From Ovis canadensis (lineage: Eukaryota > Chordata > Mammalia > Artiodactyla > Bovidae): a DNA stretch of 64,000 bases. Below, one piece after another: positions 39,961 to 49,700 of this stretch. Both the position numbers and the translations under genes were made by a program. How positions within the stretch are numbered: the first letter of the stretch is position 1; each line of letters begins with the position of its first letter. Location of the stretch: assembly GCF_042477335.2 (NCBI RefSeq), contig NC_091264.1, positions 32,179,386 to 32,243,385 of the forward strand, in the 5' to 3' direction. The notes under the pieces were generated by a model. That model was not told where the DNA came from, did not search any database, and saw only the letters and a program-made list of their open reading frames with translations.

Positions 39961-42900
39961 GCTCCCTCCAGTCATTTAGCCCGTAGTCGTTTCACTAGCC
40001 CGTGTTCCTTGTCCCCATTTCCCGTCGTCCCTCCCAGCTCTGACTTGGCCCCTTTGACTCCATCGCCCCCGCGGCCCTGAATTCCATTGGTTCACTCTCC
40101 TTTTCGCGGCGTGTTCTGGGCTCTGCTTGACACCGCTTTCTCTCAACTCATTTTCCCATATCAGGGCCTCTGCTTTCTGAGCAGATCTCCAGTCTCTGTC
40201 TCAGAAATTCCCGCCACCTGGCCCCCCCAAATCCTGCAGTCTCTTAGACAACTGGGATCTGGAACCTGCGAGCGGCCTCCCAGAGGGGAGTTTGCGGAGG
40301 GAATCCGCCTGTGTAGGCGTGTGGCCTCAGCTGTGGTGGCTGATGTCCCCACAAGGGATGGAAAGACTGACTCTGGCCTCTTCACTTTTTCTCATCCAAG
40401 TTCTAATCAGGCCGGACCCTGTTTAGCTTTGGAGAACAGAGGAGATCGGGCTTCAGGGTGGTATGTCCATAGATCTTTTAAGTTTTTCGTTTTTCTCTCT
40501 TGTCCCTCTGTGCACCTAGTAGATTTGGAGTGGTGTGAGAAGTCGGAGGAAACCCAGGACCCCCAGATAGAACTACTTGAGACCACCTCCACCCAGGAAC
40601 CTTCCAACCCTTTGGAGCCCTTTCGTCCCAGAGACTGCATGGTGCCAGTGGTGTTTCCTGGGCCTGTGAGCCAGGAAGGCTGCTGTCGCTTTACTTGTGA
40701 ACTTCTAAAACATATCATGTACCAACGCCAGCAACTACCTCTGCCCTACGAACAGCTTAAGCACTTCTACCGAAAACCTTTTCCCCAGGTAGGCACAAGC
40801 TTTGGGAGAAAATTGGTGAGTGAACTTTGTGGCTATTAGATGGTGGCAGGTAGAAAGGGTGGTCAAAGGAACCTTCACGCATGTCAGCATAAGCAGCTGT
40901 AAACGATGGTTCAGCCCTACGGCTTCAGTCCTTTCCCACTCTAGTCTGGATATTCAAAGCCTTGCTTTTTCTCTTGTTTTCTTTTTCTGAAACTCCTATT
41001 GTGTGTTACATTTGGACTTTATGAACTGATCCTCTAATTTTAGTGTATTTTCTCTCCAAATCCTCATTTCTTTGTTTCTGTTATATTTTCTTCCTTGAGT
41101 TTATGTTCTTAAACTTAATTTTTTGGCAGTCGCAGTCTTAAGAACTTTTTCTTAAAATTTTTATTTTTTAAATTTATTTTGACTGTGCTGGGTCTTAGTT
41201 GCAACCTGCAAGCAAGATCTAGTTCTATCCCTGAACAGGGATGGAACCCAGGCCCCTGCATTGGGAGTTCACAGTCTTACCCACTGGACCACCAGGGAAG
41301 TCCCACATGTTCCTTTTTAGTTATATCCTGTTTCCTGTCTGTATGAACTTCCCTTGTGGGTATTAATTACTGTGTTTTTGAAGTTTCCCTCTGTCTCTTG
41401 CACTGTCTCTGTTTCTTCCAGATTCCTTTCCTATTTATTTGTTTTGGTCTCTTTCACAGTTGAGGCTTTTATTTGGTGTCTGAATATTTAAGAATAAGTC
41501 ATTGAAAGTTCTGTGTGCGAGGCTGGCCCTGTGAGCTAGCTGATAGACTTAAAGGACATTGGGTGGGAACAAAGTGGTAATGATAACGGGAAAGAGGATT
41601 ATTTGCTCTAATAAAGGTGATTTTGGAGTTATCTTTCAGTTAAACATGGTAAACTGAACACGTTTATTTCTGCTTCTATCTGATAGACTACTCAATGAGA
41701 GAAGAAGGAAGGAAGGAAAGAGAAAGAACACTTCCAAAGCATTGTGTTTGGGTGGGGGAAACTTGCAGGCCATCGAAGGGTACTGGGCTTCCCAGGTGGC
41801 ACTAGTGGTAAAGAATCTGCCTGCCAATGCAGGAGACATGAGAGATGCAGCTTTGAACCCTGAGTTGGGAAGATCCCCTGGAGTGAATGGCAACCCACTC
41901 TAGTATTCTTGCCTGGAGCATCCCATGGACAAAGGAGCCTGGCAGGCCACAGTCCGTAGGGTCACAAAGAGTTGGACATGACTGAAGTGACTTAGCACGC
42001 ATGCACACTTAGGGCCCTTGCACAGGTGTTCACTCAGTCCCCATGTGTTCACTTTTGTGTTCTGTGGTGCTTAAGTGAACAACTCCTGGGCCTTTTACGG
42101 ACTTCTTCAGTGTGGTTTTGCTTCTCAGGGGAGTCCCCTCTGACAGCACTTGGTATTCAGCTCTCTTGAGTGCTTCCTACTTTCTCTCTTCCAAAAATTT
42201 GTTGTCGTCTTTAGCCACTGTCATCTATTTTTTAGTTATTTTTGCCACTGGGAGTCCTCTTTCTCTCCCCTCCCTTCCTGCTTCCCTCCCCTCTTTCTTC
42301 CTCCCTCCCACCCACTCTTTCATTTCCTTCCTACCTTCCATCAGTTTGCCATGTTTGTTTGTTTAATTTGTTGAAGGATAATTGTTTTACAGAACTTTGC
42401 TGTTTTCTCTCAAGTCTCAACATGAATGCCATGTTTAACTGGAGGATGAATTCCAGAATTTATTAGACCAAATAATCCTTGGTGGGTTTTTTTTTGGCTG
42501 AATAATTGCCAAGCACAGGCTCTCTAGTTGCCCCGTGGCATATGGGAATCTTAGTTTCCTAAGCAGAAATCAAGCTCTCCTCCTGTGTGTTGGAATGTGG
42601 ATTCTTAACTACTGGACCACCAGGAAAGTCCCCAGTCCTCAGTCTTGTCATTATTTTCAGCACAGCAAAAGCTTACTACCTGCCATGCCACCACATGAGT
42701 ATTTTAGTATTTTAGTTGCTAATTTCTGGATGCCCTCCTGGTTCAGTACACTGTCTTTGCTATTCTGAGTGAGGAAGAATCATAATTTTGTACAAAGAAT
42801 CTATTTTCCTTTTTGGTACATTTCCCTGTGATAAAACCCAGGGTCTTGAGTGTGGCGGTTCACTGAACTGGAGCTCCAGTCCCGTAAGTCTGCTCTGTTC

Positions 42901-43489
42901 TAGCAGGGTTCTTCAAAGGGCGTTAGCTTTCGTCTACCTCGCAGACCTTCTCTGTCTCCATTCTTTGTCCTCACAGGCAGAGGACGTGGTGAAGAAGAAA
43001 CCTCGGGCCACTGCTGAGGTGAGCGGCAGGAAATGCCAGCAAACCCTGGCAGAACTGGAGAGTGTCCTCAGCCACCTGGAGGGACTCTTTGCCCGGACAC
43101 TAGTCCCTCGAGTGCTGATCCTCCTTGGGGGCAATGCCCTCAGCCCCAAGGAGTTCTACGAGCTTGACTTGTCCCGATTAGCCCCCAACAGCATGGACCC
43201 GAGCCTGAGCACAGCAGCCTGTTTGCGCCGCCTCTTCCGAGCCATTTTCCTGGCCGATGCCTTCAGTGAGCTGCAGGTCCCTCCACTCATGGGCACCATC
43301 GTCATGGCACAGGGTCACCGCGACTGTGGAGAAGATTGGTTTCGACCCAAGCTCAACTACAGAGTGCCCAGCCGGGGCCACAAGCTGACTGTGACCTTGT
43401 CCTGTGGCCGACCTACCATCCCAGCTGCAACCTGGGAGGATTACATTTGGTTCCAGGCACCAGTGACACTGAAAGGCTTCCACGAATGA
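39866..43489 (+). CDS. MAD2L1BP: MAD2L1-binding protein p31comet, complete CDS (3 coding exons)
   Basis: HORMA-like adaptor that binds closed MAD2 and hands it to the AAA+ ATPase TRIP13, silencing the spindle checkpoint. Join 39866-39911, 40523-40788, 42977-43489: 825 nt, 274 aa, equal to the human isoform I recall. The protein starts MAAPEPEVQ and then reads DLEWCEKSEE, CMVPVVFPGPVSQEGCCRFT, LKHIMYQRQQLPLPYEQLKH, LVPRVLILLGGNALSPKEFY, the basic loop GEDWFRPKLNYRVPSRGHK, and a C-terminal DYIWFQAPVTLKGFHE. The ATG at 39866 has G at -3 and +4. An in-frame ATG eight codons upstream (39842) has C at -3 and is the weaker choice. Secure identification. Confidence 0.96.
40523..40788 (+). CDS. MAD2L1BP: MAD2L1BP coding exon 2 (residues 16-104)
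   Basis: Acceptor CCTAGTAG before 40523, donor GTAGGC at 40789. Encodes the acidic linker and the first HORMA-like helix and strand, ending FYRKPFPQ. The open frame runs far upstream into the intron, but similarity begins at the acceptor. Confidence 0.95.
41155..41303 (-). repeat. CHR-type SINE, antisense, MAD2L1BP intron 2
   Basis: 'tgctgggtcttagttgcaac' to 'ggaccaccagggaagtccc'. Confidence 0.8.
41786..42007 (+). repeat. Bov-tA2-type SINE, MAD2L1BP intron 2
   Basis: Head 'gggcttcccaggtggcacta', body 'gcctggagcatcccatggac', tail 'gacttagcacgcatgcacac'. Confidence 0.9.
42487..42632 (-). repeat. CHR-type SINE, antisense, MAD2L1BP intron 2
   Basis: T-rich start, 'ctactggaccaccaggaaag' head. 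Confidence 0.75.
42977..43489 (+). CDS. MAD2L1BP: MAD2L1BP coding exon 3 (residues 105-274)
   Basis: Acceptor CTCACAG before 42977, TGA at 43487-43489. Encodes AEDVVKKKPRATAEV and the conserved core to GFHE. Confidence 0.96.
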   Translation, partial: AEDVVKKKPRATAEVSGRKCQQTLAELESVLSHLEGLFARTLVPRVLILLGGNALSPKEFYELDLSRLAPNSMDPSLSTAACLRRLFRAIFLADAFSELQVPPLMGTIVMAQGHRDCGEDWFRPKLNYRVPSRGHKLTVTLSCGRPTIPAATWEDYIWFQAPVTLKGFHE

Positions 43490-43935
43490 ATGGGAATGCT
43501 CATTGTGAACACAGTGGCTAAATTATCTTTCCCCTGGTGGCACCACATCACCCATCTCCTGCTTGGACCTAGTTAATTCCTGGTGAGAGGAAGGGTCTGT
43601 CCTTCTGGCTGCCTGCCCCCCTTAGACTTTCTGGTGGACTGATGGTTGGCTGGGGTTGTAATAATCGTCATTGAACAAGCATCTCTTTGAATCACAGGCT
43701 GATTTTCCCAGAGGGTGCTGGGTCAGGTGTTTCTTTTGGGGGCTGGAAAGCAAACATGGGCCCACAGACAGGCTCCCTCCCCTCCCCACCCACCCCCGGA
43801 GGGGGTCGGGCAGGGAGGTGACCCTTTTTAGCTTTTGCTGTGGCTTTTCAGAATTTTTAACAGGGACATAATGTGGGTGTGACTCATAGACTTAAATATA
43901 TTATAAAATGAACGGATTCATATTAAATTTTCCTG
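43490..43935 (+). other. MAD2L1BP: MAD2L1BP 3' UTR
   Basis: A short 3' UTR ending at an ATTAAA variant signal at 43922-43927 within AT-rich sequence. Confidence 0.6.
43922..43927 (+). terminator. MAD2L1BP: Poly(A) signal candidate, MAD2L1BP
   Basis: ATTAAA, the commonest variant hexamer, about 435 nt past the stop codon. Confidence 0.5.
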
Positions 43936-44337
43936 AAACATTTTTGGCTTGAAGAGGCTTAAGGCTAGAGTAATCTCCCTTGGTCTCTTAGGCTTCAGCC
44001 TTCCATGATTTCTTTGTTTTCTAATAGTTCTTTCTCTTCATTATTCCTGGGCCAATATGGGAAGTTAAATGACTTGGCCAAGGTTCTTTAACAGTTGGAT
44101 AGCAGAGTTGGGACTAAGAATCCTCTTCAGCTAACTTCTAGCCCGATGTTCTTTGCTTGCCACATGTTGGGTTCTGTGACCCTTAGAGTATGTGTACCCA
44201 AAGCAGAGGTCACACAGTGTGAGGGACCTGAGAAAAGAAAACCAAGAGAGTCTCTGCAGAGCCTGATTGAACCATAGGCTAAGACACCGGGTCTGCCCTG
44301 TAGAGTCACTTCCGTGAGGCCACATGTCCCTTCTGGA

Positions 44338-44511
44338 ATGCGCCCTGCCATCTCCACTGCAGTTGCATGGCAGCTGCTGGCAGTTACAGTTGGCAGTATT
44401 GTCCTTGTGCCATCCCTGCCCTCCTGCCTGTGGCCATTCCTCCTCGGCAGCATCTGTGGGTTGGCCATCCTGATCCTTACTGTTATCCTCTCCAGCTTGG
44501 TGCTGTCCTGA
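44338..44511 (+). other. Candidate micro-ORF, two hydrophobic helices (57 codons)
   Basis: ATG at 44338 (G at -3) opens 57 codons ending TGA at 44509-44511. The peptide begins MRPAISTAVAWQLLAVTVG and has two hydrophobic stretches (about residues 8-25 and 33-57) split by a short PSLPSCLW turn. I do not recognise a family. The interval is also open on the minus strand for about 150 codons, so the length alone proves little. It lies in the MAD2L1BP-RSPH9 gap, with no obvious promoter or poly(A) signal attached. Confidence 0.25.
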
Positions 44512-44689
44512 CCACTGAGCACTGATGCTCTTTGTCCCTGAGAACATCTGCTTATTTCTTGGAAGCAAGTTGAACACAGAATCCTCACGCTGCTGGTGTC
44601 GGGGATAGGTGTGTGGTGTGTGTGTGTGTGTATGCGTACAATATATACTATTTTGTATATTTTAAGAAAACATGGAAAATAGTTTATAT

Positions 44690-44880
44690 TTTATGGTAGG
44701 TTTTAAGCACTTTACATACATTATCTAATAACCTTACAGATTTCATATTATTGTCTCTGTCTTATAGATGAGGCTTGGGGAGACTGAATAACTTGCATAA
44801 GTGTTGAAACCTGGATTCAGACCCAGTCCAGCTGACTCCAGAGGCTGAGTGCTTTACACTGTACTGTACATTCTGTGTGA
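44690..44880 (-). repeat. MIR SINE, antisense
   Basis: 'taagcactttacatacatta', 'cttatagatgaggcttgggg' and 'gagtgctttacactgtact' fit reverse-complement MIR. Confidence 0.55.
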
Positions 44881-46246
44881 TTTTACTCTGAGATGATTAA
44901 ACAGAGTTTGCCGTGCTGAATTTGGTAGCATTGGAAAGCTGTGGGACTTCATCTCTGGCTTCAGATTGTGTTTCCTGACGTGGAACCTGCCACTTCCTGG
45001 TGCTAAGTAAATATAGAATCAATGCAAACAAAAGGTTTGAGTTCTTTTCTGTGCTGTGTCCACCTGAAGCATACTCCGCCAGCTTGGACTCTCCACTGTT
45101 TTTGTGTCTGATAGTACCTTACAGAAGAGGAATAGGGCCATATCTCTCACTTGGAAAGGGACAGGCTGAGGGGTCGACTTAAAGGGAGGGAGAATTTTGA
45201 AGAAGGGAGTTACAAACTTTTGAGGTAGAAGACATTAAGGCAAGTCTGATCCCTCAAGTCCTGGTTTAAAAAACTGTCACAAATAATGTCTAGACAATCA
45301 AAACAAAGTTAATTATCCAGGTAATTTAGACACTTCTTGGCTTGGCATTGGAGCCCAGGTCATTCTGATTTCATGAATCTGCTCCAAAGGAATCCAGAAA
45401 TTAAAAGATCAGTTAATAATTTTATCAACAAATATCATCTCCTCTGACAACAAGCCTGCTGAGGCACCTGTTTATGTCTTTTAACCTTGGCTGGGCACTC
45501 CAGCGATGCATGTGAAGAAATGGTATCTAGCCCAGGGAGTGAAGAGCCCCAGCTTCAGTGGTTCTGGCCTTTCATCTGTTGTTACCATTTGAACCTAAAA
45601 GCAGTAGGTGTGGGGCCTGAGGTAGGTAAATGTAGGTGGTAGGGAACATGTAGCTGTTGATGTTGTAAATGAAAATGTTGATGGGGAAGTGTAGTCCATA
45701 AACTCACACATTTTGTAACCCTCTTTGCACCTTCCTTTCCCAGGGTGTGGCCCTATATGGTGCCCCATTGCCTGGCCAGCCCCTCCCTACCCCCACACAC
45801 TGGAGTCCTAACCATTGGACCTCTGGGGCATCCCCACACCCTCTTCTAGGTCTTTGCTTGCCACTTAGCTGAAACAGTCCTATGAAAGGGAAAAGTCAAG
45901 AGCTATCTGTGAAGACTGAAGACAGTGGAATAGATGGACCCCACTCTGTAAGACCTGGTTCGGGAGGGATTGATTGTCTTGGGAATCTTAGAACCAGGAA
46001 GATCTGAAATTCTTTTCTTAGGAAATTCTGAGGCCAAGAAAGGACAGGAATGAAGTGAAATAATATAGCTAGTCTTACTGTTGTTTTTCTTCCCAAGCCC
46101 CCATTGCGTATGTTATACAATGAGGACTCAATAAATATCGACTGTGTGGAGGGGTTTTAGAGGAAGCAAAATAGCCCTGGAATTGGGCCAAATTGGGACC
46201 TCCAACCTACCACTGTATCCTGCTTATTCTGGGGTAAAACCATGCT

Positions 46247-46260
46247 GTTGCCGTGACAAC
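46247..46260. promoter_or_regulatory. RSPH9: X-box (RFX) site, RSPH9 promoter
   Basis: GTTGCCGTGACAAC lies 239 bp before the RSPH9 ATG. It fits GTNRCC-spacer-RGYAAC except for one base (GACAAC for RGYAAC) and is nearly palindromic. RFX2/RFX3 sites of this kind drive motile-cilia genes, which suits a radial-spoke gene. Confidence 0.7.
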
Positions 46261-46452
46261 TGAACACCTCCCATCACCCAGCGGGGGAAGGAAGCAGGAG
46301 GGAGCGTGTGTACGCCCAGGCTTTTCGGAAGCGCTCGGTGGCAAGAAGGGCTGGCTGGCGGGCAGCCCCAGAAGGCTAGCCTGCAGGTCAGGTGGGTGAA
46401 ATCCTGCTTCCGGGAGGGTGGAGGGGCGGAGCTTTGGGTCTCCATGGACACG

Positions 46453-46467
46453 GTTTCTCCTAGCAAC
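46453..46467. promoter_or_regulatory. RSPH9: Second X-box half-site near the RSPH9 start
   Basis: GTTTCTCCTAGCAAC has one perfect half (AGCAAC) and a degenerate other half. It sits 32 bp upstream of the ATG. Confidence 0.4.
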
Positions 46468-46498
46468 CCGGCGGGCGTTGAGCAGAGCCGCGGACGCG

Positions 46499-46725
46499 AT
46501 GGACGCGGAAAGCCTCCTGCTGTCACTGGAGCTGGCGTCTGGCAGTGGGCAGGGCCTTAGCCCAGACCGTCGGGCCGCGCTGCTCACTTCTCTCATGCTG
46601 GTTAAACGCGACTACCGCTTCGATCGGGTCCTTTTCTGGGGCCGCATCCTCGGCCTCGTCGCCGATTACTACATCGCTCAGGGCGTGAGCGAGGATCAGC
46701 TCGCACCGCGCAAGACCCTGTACAG
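46499..46725 (+). CDS. RSPH9: RSPH9 coding exon 1 (residues 1-76)
   Basis: CpG-rich exon. ATG at 46499, donor GTGGAG at 46726. Encodes the N-terminal helices to APRKTLY. Confidence 0.95.
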
Positions 46726-49700
46726 GTGGAGAGGGCGCCCAGGCTGGCCAAGGCTGCAGGGGGATACTGAGGGGAGGGCTACCGGGCCGAGAAGGGGTGA
46801 GTGGGAGGTAGGACCCAAAGGGGCGGGTTCCAGAAAGCGAGGGGGTGAGATCTGAGAGAGCAGCCCCGGGAGGACACATGGGGAGGGGCGCCAAAGAAAC
46901 TTAGAGGCTGACGGTTTAATAATGGAAGCAGGGCAAGAACGGAGGAGGGGCAAGAGGAAAGCTTCCGGAGAGTGAAAACCCGGAGGAGAAGCCCTGTGGT
47001 GGACCTGGCTTTCCAAAGAGAAACGTTTGGAGAAGGGTCCAAACTAAAGTTTGGCTTTAGTTTGGAGAAGGGTCAGAAGCCTTGAGGGGTAGCGGGGAGC
47101 TCTTCGGAAATGGGTCTTGAAGCATTTGGGGTGGAGGTGTTGGCTCATGGGAGGCACTCCAGGAAGTAGTGAACGAATGTGGAATTGAAGGAAAGGGATT
47201 TAGAACTGAGGAACTTTTCCTGTACACTCCGTTTAGGACCATCCACCCTCCTTTTGACTACCCCGTTGATGGGGAGCTCCCCATCTTACAAGGATTCTGT
47301 TCAGGCTGAAGAAAGTTGGAGACTTCATTTATCTATCCATGCAGCAATCCAACACTGACTGAATGTTTTCCGTGCTAGACCTGGGGTTAAAAAGATGGCT
47401 AAGACTCTCCCTATCTCCAGTTCATTCACACCCAGCAATTACAGCAAAGCATCTGAAAACTAAGACAGAGGTGTACACGAAGGGGAGGCAGGGTGCAACA
47501 TTCTCCTGGAGGGCATCTTTTTTTTTTTTTTTTTGCCTTCAAGATCTCAGCTTTAAGATCTTATTTATTCCTTTTGCATTTTTTGTAAATTATTTATTTT
47601 AATTGGAGGCTTATTACAATATTGTAGTGGTTTTGCCATACATTCACATGAATCAGCCATGGGTGTACATGTGTCCCCCATTCTGAACCCCCCCCCCACC
47701 TCCCTCCCCATTCCATCCCTTCGGGTTGTCCCAGTGCATCAGCCCTGAGCGCCCTGTCTAAGGCATCGAACCTGGACTGGCGATCTGTTTCACATAGGGT
47801 AGTATACATATTTCAATGCTACTCGGAGAGCAATTTTTAATAAGATTACTGAGATCTGAGAGATGACCTGGAGTTCTCCAGGAAGGAGTTGGGCAAAGGC
47901 ATGCCAATCAGAGGCATGCCTTGCTGGCTGGAGCTCGCTTGGGATGTTTGGGAGAACAGAGGGTAGGCAACCAGGACAGTGGCAGCCTAGGGTGTTAATG
48001 CTAAACTTGATGGAGAGGCCAGGAGATTTGAACTTTGTCCATAGGCTATGCAGAGCCACTGAAGGCCTTCAATGAAGAGTCTGCTTGGACCTGAGTGGGC
48101 AGAAGGGTCTGGAAATGGGCGAGCATTTGGATATCTGTTGCAGACTGAAAGGAGGAAGGAATGGAGCGGTGGGCTTGGAAAGATTTCAGTGGTAGAAGTG
48201 GCAGGACTTGTGACTAAATGGGGAAAGGTGAAGAGGTCAAGGTTGACCCTTCCTTCTAGCTTAGGTAGCTGGGTAAGGGCTGGTGCCACTCACTGGGAAA
48301 GAATTCAGGAGGTACTAGGGGAGGCCCAGCGAGTTTGCTGTCAGGTCCCATGGGGCAGAGTGGTAAGGAAGCATATTAAAGTACAGATCTGCAGTCCAAA
48401 AGAAAAATTTGGACTGAAGATAGAGATTTGAATCTCACTGTATTCCAATAAGTTTTTATTTCTCCAGCACCTAGTATGTGCTAGGCATTGATCTAGACAT
48501 GGGGAATTCAGTGCTAAAGTCCTTGTCTTCATGGAGTTTACATTTTAGTGTGTGTGTTGGGGGTGGGAGGGAAGACAGACAATAAACACACACACATATA
48601 CTGCATACGCTTAGCATTGGTGCTAATTGCTAAGGGAGACACGGAATACAGGATCAGGTACTATTATAAAAAGGGTGATCTGGGATGGCCTCTCTCAGGA
48701 GGTAACATTTGAGAAGAGACCTGAGGCAACTGAGTGAGCTGTGTTTATCTGAGGGAAAAGCATTCCAGCAAGTGCAAAGGTCCCGAGGCAGGTGTGTGCT
48801 TAGCGTACCTGTGGGATCCTGTAGAGGCTGGTGTGGCTAGAGAGGAGTGAGTGAGGGGCCACTGCACAGCATGAGGTCGGCGAGGCTGAGACAGTTGTGC
48901 AGGGCCCTGTGAGTGCTTGGCTCAGTGGGAAGTCAGTGGGAGAGTCTGCAGAGTCACAGTCCGGCTTAGGTTTTCCCAGTTGGGTGGGGAACAGACTGAA
49001 GCGGGAGCAGGTACGGACATGGGGAGACCATTTAGGAAGCTGCTGTGATATTAGGTGAGAGTAGGTGGTGGCTTGGATGAGGGTGGAAGTAGTGGAGGTG
49101 GTGAGAGGTGACTGGATTTGGGGTATCCACTTGGGAGCAGCTGGGATTCTGGGAGTCAGGTAGGTGAGACTGGAGACAAAAGAGGGGTGAGAATAGATCC
49201 TCGGAAACACTTAAGGCTGGAGAAGGGGAAGGGGAGGTGTCAAAGGAAGCAGACATGGAAATGCACGTGTTGGCTTGTAGGTCCCATGGCTGGCCTTCTT
49301 CAGAGCAGCTTCTTGCGGTGCCAGGGAATCCTGGTGCAGTGGTCAGAGTGAAAGCGGGGTGAGGAGGAAGGGCTCTGGCAGGGCAAAATGTTCTTGAGTA
49401 TGGTCCAGAGTTGGGGAAGAGGAGGGAGGGGCAGGAAAGGGGCATTTCCCAGAGGGGCATGGATTTGAGGACTGTTAAAGCGGGGGCATCTTCATGTTGT
49501 GAAGGAGCCAGTGGAGAGTGAAGAGGGCACACAGAGCAGGCTGGGGATGTGGGTGCTGGGCGGATGAGGGAGGAGCAGGCAGACACCCCTCCCGGCAGGG
49601 TGTGAGAAAGAAGTGACTGGGCTGGCGATGCCCCTGAAGCTCTCAGAGGAGGAGAGCTCCTAGAGCCTGGGCCGGGAGAAGCGTGGGGGAGATGGCTGTG

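Larger units (their letters stand above)
43936..46200. other. MAD2L1BP-RSPH9 intergenic region
   Basis: Mostly unique DNA. It carries the micro-ORF at 44338, a GT microsatellite at 44613-44650, an antisense MIR at 44690-44880 and a weak antisense SINE remnant at 45765-45835. AATAAA occurs at 46129. No exon was recognised. Confidence 0.5.

Noticed and set aside
44127-44588. Two long minus-strand frames (148 and 153 codons) over the micro-ORF
   Set aside because: No domain, no similarity and overlapping each other. They reflect lack of stops rather than coding.
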